Below are positions 34,902 to 42,147 of a stretch of 64,000 bases of DNA, in pieces. A model generated the notes under the pieces. That model ran no database searches. It was not told where the DNA came from and worked only from the letters and a program-made list of their open reading frames with translations. The stretch spans positions 186,001 to 250,000 of the forward strand of contig DPRR01000007.1 of the NCBI GenBank assembly GCA_003538625.1. The letters are read 5' to 3'. Each line of letters opens with the position of its first letter. Position 1 is the stretch's first letter. A program made the position numbers and the translations under genes. This DNA comes from Ignavibacteriales bacterium (GTDB taxonomy: Bacteria; Bacteroidota; Ignavibacteria; Ignavibacteriales; Ignavibacteriaceae).

Positions 34902-35561
34902 TTATTTTAACTTGAATAATATTGGAATGACCATAGAGACTTTTACTGGTTTACCTCTTTGTAATCCGGGAGTAAATTTTGCCTTTTTTACAGCATCAAG
35001 AGCAATCATATCCAATTCTTCTGATATACCTTTAAGTATAGTTGCATTTTCTACATCGCCGGATTTATTTACAACAAACCCAATTGTTACCCTGCCTTCA
35101 ATCTGAGCTCTTCTGGCAATCTCCGTATAGTTAATATTTTTAAGCAAGCTTTCTAATCCGCCTATAATTTCCGGTTTGACTTCAACAGCAAAAAAGGGGA
35201 TATCTAATTCCTCTTCTACAATTCTATTAGAAGGTTTCTCTAACTCCGGCGGGGCCGTCAGATTGTCATTTAAATTTATTTCCGTATCTATGAATTCAAC
35301 ATCAATAATATTGTCTGCTATCACCACTTTAGGAAGTTGTGGTTTTGGCGGGATTGGCGGTTTCGTGTTTTGATTTGTCTGAGGTATATCTATAATATTG
35401 ATTATGATTCCACCATCATCAGTTATTATTGGTTTTGTGGATATCCATGGGGAAAACTTGAATGCCACAATTAATATGGCAAGAACTAAAATTGAACTGA
35501 TTTGAAAATACTTTTTGTAGTGAATATTTAAATCAGCCTTTTTTGTTTTTAAGATTGCCAT
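34902..35561 (-). CDS. TonB-family energy transducer
   Basis: A 219-residue inner-membrane protein with one TM helix (about 18-38). A periplasmic Pro/acid-rich linker follows (NTKPPIPPKPQLPKVVI). The C-terminal TonB domain (about 130-219) has RRAQIEGRVTIGFVVNKSGDV and ALDAVKKAKFTPGLQRGKPV. It would couple proton-motive force to outer-membrane receptors. The start at 35561 is chosen because AGGAGG lies 7 bases upstream. The frame is open to an ATG at 35621, but that would add an unlikely second hydrophobic lead. No ExbB/ExbD lies nearby. Confidence 0.87.
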   Translation of the reverse strand: MAILKTKKADLNIHYKKYFQISSILVLAILIVAFKFSPWISTKPIITDDGGIIINIIDIPQTNQNTKPPIPPKPQLPKVVIADNIIDVEFIDTEINLNDNLTAPPELEKPSNRIVEEELDIPFFAVEVKPEIIGGLESLLKNINYTEIARRAQIEGRVTIGFVVNKSGDVENATILKGISEELDMIALDAVKKAKFTPGLQRGKPVKVSMVIPILFKLK

Positions 35562-35812
35562 GATCATTCCTCCTAATAAAATTAAGGAACCGGTGATTTT
35601 GATTTTTATACCTTTAAACATTTCATTTGTTCCAATAACTATCTAATAATTTATCCGGCTTTATGATTGTACATTAGAGGAATGATAATTGTTTAATCAT
35701 AAAACATATTAGGAAATAAAAAATCAAACGATTAAATTTTAATCAAAATTAATCCAAATTTTCTTATTGCCATTAAAAACTTTAATCACTAAATAATCAT
35801 AAAGGAGTAAAT

Positions 35813-36169
35813 ATGAGAAAATTATCAACGTTCGCAGTAGTTCTGTTTTTTGTTGCATTTTCAGCATTAGTTTCGGCTCAAACACAAAGCGGACAGTGGA
35901 CGACTAAAGCCGGAGATTCCGGATATAATTTAGATACCAATACCGGTGAAAGAGCTATGACAATCGAAGTAGATTTTAAGAACCCATTTGATGTTAAGCC
36001 AAAAGTTATGATTTCTGTAACTCAGGTTGATACTGATAAAGCTTTTAACAGCCGATATAATGTTGAGGTTTTGTCGGTTTCCAGAGATGGTTTTACTTTA
36101 AAAATCCGCACCTGGGCTGATTCAAAAGTATATAGCCTTAGTGGTTATTGGTTAGCCTATACAGAATAA
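35813..36169 (+). CDS. Exported H-type lectin domain protein
   Basis: A 118-residue protein with a signal peptide (about 1-22, SALVSAQ) and then a single H-type lectin-like domain. The pattern is FKNPFDVKPKVMISVTQVDT, RYNVEVLSVSRDGFTLKIRT and a terminal WLAYTE, as in the snail and slime-mould lectins (PF09458). It is expected in the periplasm or outside the cell, binding N-acetylgalactosamine-like sugars if functional. It has an AAAGGAG site. It is followed by a nested inverted-repeat structure. Confidence 0.75.
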   Translation: MRKLSTFAVVLFFVAFSALVSAQTQSGQWTTKAGDSGYNLDTNTGERAMTIEVDFKNPFDVKPKVMISVTQVDTDKAFNSRYNVEVLSVSRDGFTLKIRTWADSKVYSLSGYWLAYTE

Positions 36170-36193
36170 TTTGATCTTTATGATTTTTTAATT

Positions 36194-36312
36194 GAGGCTG
36201 TCTCAAAAGACACAATTTGTCAATCTGAGCTTGTCGAAGACTTACATCATATTGCTAAATCACACTTCGACAGGCTCAGTGTGACAGTAAGAATTACTTT
36301 TGAGACAGCCTC
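36194..36312. repeat. Nested inverted-repeat element with 16-bp perfect terminal repeats
   Basis: GAGGCTGTCTCAAAAG at 36194-36209 is the exact reverse complement of 36297-36312. Inside lie two members of the GTCA..CTGAG..TCGAAG palindrome family (about 36219-36244 and 36261-36285) in opposite orientation. The immediate flanks are ATT on both sides, and a run of ten T residues follows the right end. It looks like a MITE-like or insertion-sequence-derived element of 119 bp that could also act as a terminator for the lectin gene. Confidence 0.8.
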
Positions 36313-36333
36313 ATTTTTTTTTAATTCTACACA

Positions 36334-36594
36334 ATGGATACGAAAATGAATTTTAAAACAATTAGCGCTTTAATTTTGCTTGCATTGTTTATCATTATAT
36401 GCATTCAAAACAGTGAAATTATATCGGTCCATTTACTATTTTGGAAAGTTGACATATCAAAACTTCTTTTATTAATAATTACGTTGATAGTTGGAATTTT
36501 TGTTGGAATGATTCTGCTCGGTTTTATTAATAAACAAAAGAAAAAAGAAAAGGAAGAAAAGGAAACTGTGGATGTAAACTCAAATGGGCATTAA
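36334..36594 (+). CDS. LapA-domain (DUF1049) small membrane protein
   Basis: An 86-residue inner-membrane protein with two TM helices (about 8-26 and 43-65) separated by the family motif QNSEIISVHLLFWKVDIS and followed by a basic cytoplasmic tail (NKQKKKEKEEKE). The LapA/YciS group is linked to lipopolysaccharide assembly control in Proteobacteria. The role here is unknown. ATG at 36346 is an alternative start, and neither has a clear ribosome-binding site. Confidence 0.75.
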   Translation: MDTKMNFKTISALILLALFIIICIQNSEIISVHLLFWKVDISKLLLLIITLIVGIFVGMILLGFINKQKKKEKEEKETVDVNSNGH

Positions 36595-36603
36595 AGCCCA
36601 TTT
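36582..36603 (+). terminator. Possible terminator overlapping the LapA gene end
   Basis: The stem AAATGGGC/GCCCATTT (8 bp) encloses the stop codon in its loop. The downstream tract is only moderately T-rich, so termination is uncertain. Confidence 0.45.
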
Positions 36604-36615
36604 AAGTATTTTAAC

Positions 36616-36816
36616 TTATAATTTTTCTGTTTTAATTTTTTTATTTGTGGATATTCCGAGTATACCATAAATTGGACAAAAATTAATTACTACAGTAATT
36701 ATCGGGACCAAACCAATAACTCCCCACCAACTGTTAAAATAAAAACCAAGAACTATAATAACTACTCCAAGTATTAAACGAATAACTTTATCACTGCTGC
36801 CAATGTTTGCTTTCAT
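36616..36816 (-). CDS. DUF2892 (YgaP-like) inner-membrane protein
   Basis: A 66-residue protein. It has the DUF2892 opening NIGSSDKVIRLILGVVIIVL, two TM helices (about 10-27 and 30-46), and CPIYGILGIST near the C-terminus with the conserved cysteine. In other bacteria this domain is found alone or fused to rhodanese. The function is unclear. It lies convergent with the LapA gene. Confidence 0.82.
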   Translation of the reverse strand: MKANIGSSDKVIRLILGVVIIVLGFYFNSWWGVIGLVPIITVVINFCPIYGILGISTNKKIKTEKL

Positions 36817-37052
36817 AGTTTCACCTTTTTAGATAATTAGAAATAATTGTAATAAAAATCTTACCAAAAATATAATGATTTGATGCAGACTATTTTGTTA
36901 AGATGCAAAATAATTTCGTGTAAATAGATAAAATGGTAGGCGATTTTGAAGATTATTCGTTTTTAATTCTAATTCTGCTTTTAGATACAATTTCACAGAA
37001 TCGTAATCTACCAGTAGAAAAATAAGATTACTCTAATTCTTCGAACTATTGT

Positions 37053-38015
37053 TCAATTATTCTTTTTATTTACCTGCATTTTTTGCTCTAAAATATGTTT
37101 TCGCATTAAACGTTCTTCTGTTGCAGGCTCTATATGTACAAGCACATCTGAAATATTTTTAAAAGAATCCAATAACTTATCTTTAACGCTGTGAGATATT
37201 TCATGTCCTTTATGCACAGATATATTTCCATCAACGATAACATGCATATCCACGTAATATTGAAATCCCATTTTTCTCGCGAAACATTTATCAATAGCAA
37301 CAACTCCATCAACCATTAGTGATGTCTCTATTACTTTCTTTATAACTTCGGGAGAAGGTGCCGTGTCCATAATTTCAAAAAGTGCCGGCTTAAATAATCT
37401 ATACGCATTAAAAATGATAATTGCAGAAGCACATAACGCAGCATAATCATCAGCTTCTTCATAACCGGCACCGCCTATAAGTGCTATAGCAATTCCTATA
37501 AAAGCAAAACCGGATGTAATAGCATCGCTTCTGTGATGCCAGGCATCGTTTTTTACAGCAACACTATCAACAGAATCTCCAACTTTAATTATAAATCTGA
37601 ACAGGATTTCTTTTGTTATTACTACGGCAACTAATATGATAAGAGTAAAAGGAGCGGGTGCATGATGCGGCGTAATAATTTCGTGAATACTTTGTACTAT
37701 TATAATTATAGCCGCAAGAAACAAAGCTGAAGCAACTAATAATCCGGCAAATGGTTCCGCTTTACCATGACCATAAGGATGTGTTTCATCAGCAGGGCGC
37801 TTTGCAATTTTTAATCCTGCTAAAACTATTATTGAAGTAAACACGTCAGATGTTGATTCAATTGCATCTGCAATCAGTGCGTAGGAATTTCCAAGCACAC
37901 CTGCTATGCCTTTAATCGCGGCCAGTACAATACTGGATATAATTCCTATAATAGTTGTGTGGATTCCCTGCTCTGCTAAATCGGAAATTATTTTATTTTT
38001 TTTTGTCTTATCCAA
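37053..38015 (-). CDS. Cation diffusion facilitator (CDF) metal transporter
   Basis: A 320-residue inner-membrane antiporter exporting divalent metals such as Zn, Fe, Mn or Co. Six TM segments fit the hydropathy. TM2 has IADAIESTSDVFTS, the loop has HPYGHGKAEPFAGL, and TM5 has the metal-binding DAWHHRSDAITSG. A C-terminal cytoplasmic dimerisation domain with His/Asp residues follows (MHVIVDGNISVHKGHEIS). Metal specificity cannot be assigned from sequence. It lies just downstream of the GH5 gene (10-base gap). Confidence 0.93.
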   Translation of the reverse strand: MDKTKKNKIISDLAEQGIHTTIIGIISSIVLAAIKGIAGVLGNSYALIADAIESTSDVFTSIIVLAGLKIAKRPADETHPYGHGKAEPFAGLLVASALFLAAIIIIVQSIHEIITPHHAPAPFTLIILVAVVITKEILFRFIIKVGDSVDSVAVKNDAWHHRSDAITSGFAFIGIAIALIGGAGYEEADDYAALCASAIIIFNAYRLFKPALFEIMDTAPSPEVIKKVIETSLMVDGVVAIDKCFARKMGFQYYVDMHVIVDGNISVHKGHEISHSVKDKLLDSFKNISDVLVHIEPATEERLMRKHILEQKMQVNKKNN

Positions 38016-38025
38016 AATGCTGTTT

Positions 38026-40014
38026 TTATTTTATTAGCATCATTTTTTTTGTGGATTTAAAACTACCGGACTTTAATGTATAATAATAAACACCGCTTGA
38101 TAAATTTTTTGCATCAAAATTTACCGCATGTTTACCGGCATCCATGTGGCCATCAACAAGTTTTATGAGATCGCGTCCGAGCAAATCAAATATTTTAAGC
38201 TCAACATTACCAGACTGGATTATTGAGTAATTAATTGTTGTAATGGGATTAAATGGATTTGGATAATTTTGTTGTAAACTATAACTGAGAGGTGTGTCGT
38301 TTTCTTCATCAACATTTACAGCGGTAAGAATAAAATCCATATAGCTAAAATTATAACCGCCAAAGAAAAATCTTGTTTGAAAATTATGAATCCCAAACGG
38401 TAAATAAATATCATGAACTGTTAAATACTGCCAATTTTGCCAACCGCCTGTAGCTGGAACATCCAATATATTTGTAATGCTCTGGCCATCCAAAGATAAG
38501 AGAATTTTACCCCCGGCATTGGGTGCAGCTATATTTAAATTGATATCATACAATCCGCTTTGAGAAACATTAATGGTATATTTTAACCACTCCCCTGTTT
38601 CTATCCAACCAATATTAAAACCGTTAGAAGTAAAATCATTACAAGTTTGTATATCAACTCCATCGTTTCTATAACTATATCCATTATTCCAATTACCGTT
38701 TCCTGTGTTCTCGTTTTCGGTATCATTGTATGCATAAAGTAATTGGCCTAAATCATAATCCGTTGCATTAACAATTCCCGGAACCTGATTGCCTGCAAAT
38801 GGTATGGTTTCAATTGTATATGGTTGTCTGATTAAAGCGTCTATTACATCTTTATGATAAACACAGTTTTCAACTAAGAGTTGATTTGCCTGAGCCATAA
38901 GTGCATTCATCGCAAATACCGCAGTTGGTCTCGGGGCTGATCCATTCCAATAATTAAGCAGGGTCTGATATGAAGGAACCAAATAGGCAGACAAAGGTCC
39001 GGCTATTGATTCAATTTTTTTATGAGGCCACCACGCCCATCCAATATTATTAGTGTTCATCAACCGAACGCAATCGTTAAACCATTTATTAGAGTTTTCT
39101 CCTGTTTCGCCCAGCCAAAGCGGTCTGTTTGTATTGTTTCTAAGATCTACAAGATATTGAATTGATGATTGTGTATTTCCATTCCAATATTTATGAAAAC
39201 TGTATGCCATATTATCATCCCAGGCAGGAATTAATCCGTTAAAATCTGTTGCAAACCAATTACCTTCGATAAAAAGTAAATGATTATTATCAACAGCACG
39301 AATTGTATCTGTTATTCTTATATAAAGATCACGCAAGGGCTGATTGTTTGGAGGAAGGTTCCATTTAGGTTCGTTAAGAAGATCATATCCGCCAATCCAA
39401 ACTTCATCTTTATAATGTTCGGCAATCTTTCTCCAGATTTGAACAGTAAGATTTTTATTTTGTTCGCTCTCCCACAAAGAAGGATTTGCAGGATTATAAT
39501 CGCTGATTGGCTCATCGCTTTGTCCTCCAGGTGCCGCGTGCATATCAAGTATTAAATATATTTGATTTTGTTTACACCAGTTTAATAAAGAATCAACTAT
39601 ATCAAAACCAAGGTTTAAAAATGCGGGCGGATTGGTATTTGTAGCAAAAAGATTATAGTGAAATGGAAGTCGAATAGAATTAAATCCCCATTTTTTAATT
39701 GAATCTATATCTGCTTTTCTTACGTAATTATTTCTGTAAGTTTGATAAAACAATTCAGTATTAGTTTCTCCCACAAGATCCAGTATTTTTTCCCGTATCT
39801 GCCATTGTGCATTAGCAAAACCTGAAGTATGAAGCATATAACCTTCCTGCAGCAGCCAACCGCCAAGCCCAATTCCCTTTAGCAATACTTCTTGTCCGTT
39901 GCCATTAACAATTTTTTTATCCTGACGATGCAGAAATCCTTGCGCAGAGATATTAGAAAAAGTAAAAATGAGTGTTATAAAAAAAATAATAAGTGATGGT
40001 GCTGATTTTTTCAT
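38026..40014 (-). CDS. Secreted GH5 glycoside hydrolase with CBM6-like and T9SS domains
   Basis: A 662-residue exported beta-glycanase. A signal peptide (MKKSAPSLIIFFITLIFTFS and on) precedes a GH5 (beta/alpha)8 domain (about 25-370). The acid/base Glu is in YDLLNEPKW and the nucleophile Glu in LWLGETGEN. WLLQEGYML and DMHAAPGGQSDEP are also GH5 hallmarks. A CBM6-like beta-sandwich (about 440-565: GFNIGWIETGEWLKYTINVS) and the T9SS domain (QNYPNPFNPITTINY) follow. Likely substrates are beta-1,3/1,4-glucans or mannans. ATG at 40014 (AAAGG upstream) is preferred to ATG at 40026. Confidence 0.88.
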   Translation of the reverse strand: MKKSAPSLIIFFITLIFTFSNISAQGFLHRQDKKIVNGNGQEVLLKGIGLGGWLLQEGYMLHTSGFANAQWQIREKILDLVGETNTELFYQTYRNNYVRKADIDSIKKWGFNSIRLPFHYNLFATNTNPPAFLNLGFDIVDSLLNWCKQNQIYLILDMHAAPGGQSDEPISDYNPANPSLWESEQNKNLTVQIWRKIAEHYKDEVWIGGYDLLNEPKWNLPPNNQPLRDLYIRITDTIRAVDNNHLLFIEGNWFATDFNGLIPAWDDNMAYSFHKYWNGNTQSSIQYLVDLRNNTNRPLWLGETGENSNKWFNDCVRLMNTNNIGWAWWPHKKIESIAGPLSAYLVPSYQTLLNYWNGSAPRPTAVFAMNALMAQANQLLVENCVYHKDVIDALIRQPYTIETIPFAGNQVPGIVNATDYDLGQLLYAYNDTENENTGNGNWNNGYSYRNDGVDIQTCNDFTSNGFNIGWIETGEWLKYTINVSQSGLYDINLNIAAPNAGGKILLSLDGQSITNILDVPATGGWQNWQYLTVHDIYLPFGIHNFQTRFFFGGYNFSYMDFILTAVNVDEENDTPLSYSLQQNYPNPFNPITTINYSIIQSGNVELKIFDLLGRDLIKLVDGHMDAGKHAVNFDAKNLSSGVYYYTLKSGSFKSTKKMMLIK

Positions 40015-40141
40015 AATGCCTTTCATCGAAGCTTAATATTAACTATCGATATCTTAATTGAAAAATATTAGTTCTTAAAATTAACATTAATCTATTTCGG
40101 GATGAACAAAAAAAGGATTAATAAAATAATCATACTATTAT

Positions 40142-40450
40142 TTATTTTGGACTCCAGTCTGTCCCTTCGCAGGGGATGAAATTGTCGGTTGGATGCTTAT
40201 CGTATTTGGTGCAAAGAACAGCAGATTCATTAAAATGTTTACAAGAAGAACACAAACTATTAGTGATAACATTTTTATTTTCTTCTATAAAATTGCTATA
40301 AGCTAAATACGCAGGATGAAAGACAAAAAAATAAATTGCAAGAATACTTATTATCCAGAAAAATTTTTCTCCAAATAAGTTTTTACTAAACCAAAGCGCA
40401 AGTAAAGTTAAAACAAATCGTATAAGAGTCTTATAAACTATCTCACCCAA
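40142..40450 (-). CDS. Small two-TM membrane protein with a four-cysteine tail
   Basis: A 102-residue protein with two hydrophobic helices (about 9-27 and 31-50). A soluble tail follows with cysteines in the order CSSCKHFNES...LCTKYDKHP...FIPCEGTDW, which looks like a small metal-binding (zinc or iron) knuckle. I do not recognise a named family. It lies alone between the GH5 gene and the tRNA. Confidence 0.7.
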   Translation of the reverse strand: MGEIVYKTLIRFVLTLLALWFSKNLFGEKFFWIISILAIYFFVFHPAYLAYSNFIEENKNVITNSLCSSCKHFNESAVLCTKYDKHPTDNFIPCEGTDWSPK

Positions 40451-40594
40451 GACAAATCCAAATTATTTATAAAATATAAATTACCATTATCCTGTAAATA
40501 CTACCGGAAATTAGTTAAAAACAGTTAAACTTGCTGTTTTTGGTAATATGTGTTATTATTAATCATTAGTTCTTTAAAATTGTTTAAAATAAAC

Positions 40595-40614
40595 AAAGCC
40601 ACTAAAGTGGCTTT
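40595..40614 (-). terminator. Intrinsic terminator of the tRNA-Lys gene
   Basis: An 8-bp perfect stem AAAGCCAC/GTGGCTTT with a 4-base loop lies 8 bases past the tRNA 3' end. On the minus strand it is followed by TGTTTATTTT. Confidence 0.85.
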
Positions 40615-40622
40615 ATCTATTG

Positions 40623-40694
40623 TGAGCGCGGGTGGGCTCGAACCACCGACCCTCTGCTTAAAAGGCAGATGCTCTACCCCTGAGCTACGCGCCC
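40623..40694 (-). tRNA. tRNA-Lys (anticodon UUU)
   Basis: A complete cloverleaf of 72 bases: acceptor GGGCGCG/CGCGCTC (one G-U pair), D arm GCTCAGGGGTAGAGC, anticodon stem TCTGC/GCAGA around the loop CTTTTAA (anticodon TTT), variable GGGTC, and T arm GGTGG-TTCGAGC-CCACC. The discriminator base is A. The 3' CCA is not encoded and must be added enzymatically. Confidence 0.96.
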
Positions 40695-40765
40695 AAAAAC
40701 TTGAACAACAAATATAATTAATGTGCATTTTTAATCCAAACTAACAGAATTTTTACCGGTGGGAA

Positions 40766-42139
40766 ATGACAGAAAGCTCAAAAAACTCCAAAATACTTGT
40801 ATGCGATGACGATGAAACCTTGTGTTATTTGCTTAAGGAGCAATTGCTGGAAGAAGGTTTTACCGTTGATGCGGTATATGACGGCAAGTATGCTATCGAA
40901 GCAATTAAATCTAAAAATTATGATATCTTACTTCTTGACTTAAATATGCGTGAAGTTCAAGGGGAGGAAGTACTAAAATTTATAAATGATTCCGGATATA
41001 ATATTCAGGTAATTATTCTTTCTGCTCAGTCGGATATGAAAAAAGCAATCCAGTGTATTAAGAATGGTGCTTATGATTATATCAATAAACCTTATGAGTT
41101 TGAAGAACTTGTACTAACAGTTAATAGAGCAATTGAACATAGAAATTTATTAGTTACAACGGTTCTTCTGTCTAAAGAGATTAGTAAAAAGCATTCAGAA
41201 AAAATAATCGGAGACAGTAAATCATTAAACAGAGTTTTGAATCTCGCCAACAAAGCAGCTCAATCTGATTCTAATGTTCTTGTTGAAGGTGAAACCGGAA
41301 CAGGTAAAGAGCTATTTGCTGAGTACATACATAAACAATCAGCAAGAAAAGATAAACCATTTGTAGTTGTCAATTGTGCATCACTTCCAGATCAGTTAAT
41401 TGAAAGTGAATTATTCGGACATGAAAAAGGAGCCTTCACAGATGCTAAATCCACAAAGCAAGGATTAGTTGAAATTGCTCATGGTGGAACATTGTTTTTA
41501 GATGAGATAGGCGAGTTAAGTTTAACTCTGCAGCCTAAATTATTAAGATTTTTAGAAAATGGTGAATATAGAAGAATTGGCGGCATTACAAATTTAAATT
41601 CAAATGTAAGAGTTATTGGCGCAACAAATAGAAATCTTTTAGATGAGGCTGAGGCAAAAAATTTCCGTAAAGATCTTCTGTTTAGATTAAACGTTATTAC
41701 ACTTACCATTCCACCCTTAAGAGATCGCAAAGAAGATATAATTATACTGGCAAATTTTTTCCTTGGTTCAAAATCACCTATCAGATCTCCTAAAAAATTG
41801 TCTATGGAAGCTGCTCAGATTCTGGAACAGTATGATTTTACGGGTAACGTGAGAGAACTTGAACATATAATTGAACGTGCAATAATATTTGCTGAGGGTG
41901 ATTATATTATGCCGGAGGATTTAAATTTACCTATCTCTACAGCATATAAAAATGTGGCCGGAAGAGGCCTTGTGGATATTCCATCAGAAATACTAAGTAT
42001 GGAAGATCTTGAAAGATGGCATATTGCAAAAGTTCTTGATGCTAATCGCTGGGACAGAACACAAACTGCAAACCAGTTGGGTATAAGTCCCAAAACACTT
42101 TATACCAAGATCAAGAAGTACGAACTTAAACAAGATTAA
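40766..42139 (+). CDS. NtrC-family sigma-54-dependent response regulator
   Basis: A 457-residue activator. The receiver domain (1-125) has phospho-acceptor Asp58. The AAA+ domain (about 145-375) has Walker A GETGTGKE, the sigma-54-contacting GAFTDA loop, Walker B GGTLFLDEIGEL and the arginine-finger region (FRKDLLFRLNVI, LRDRKED). A Fis-type helix-turn-helix (about 415-455) ends WDRTQTANQLGISPKTLYTK. It drives sigma-54 promoters after phosphorylation. It lies 8 bases upstream of a hybrid kinase (probable partner) and divergently from the tRNA. Its targets are not visible, but the adjacent pilus locus is plausible by analogy with PilR. Confidence 0.94.
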   Translation: MTESSKNSKILVCDDDETLCYLLKEQLLEEGFTVDAVYDGKYAIEAIKSKNYDILLLDLNMREVQGEEVLKFINDSGYNIQVIILSAQSDMKKAIQCIKNGAYDYINKPYEFEELVLTVNRAIEHRNLLVTTVLLSKEISKKHSEKIIGDSKSLNRVLNLANKAAQSDSNVLVEGETGTGKELFAEYIHKQSARKDKPFVVVNCASLPDQLIESELFGHEKGAFTDAKSTKQGLVEIAHGGTLFLDEIGELSLTLQPKLLRFLENGEYRRIGGITNLNSNVRVIGATNRNLLDEAEAKNFRKDLLFRLNVITLTIPPLRDRKEDIIILANFFLGSKSPIRSPKKLSMEAAQILEQYDFTGNVRELEHIIERAIIFAEGDYIMPEDLNLPISTAYKNVAGRGLVDIPSEILSMEDLERWHIAKVLDANRWDRTQTANQLGISPKTLYTKIKKYELKQD

Positions 42140-42147
42140 ATATCTTA

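Noticed and set aside
40525..40728. 67-residue frame overlapping the tRNA-Lys
   Set aside because: It is a read-through of the tRNA sequence; the cloverleaf explains the conservation.
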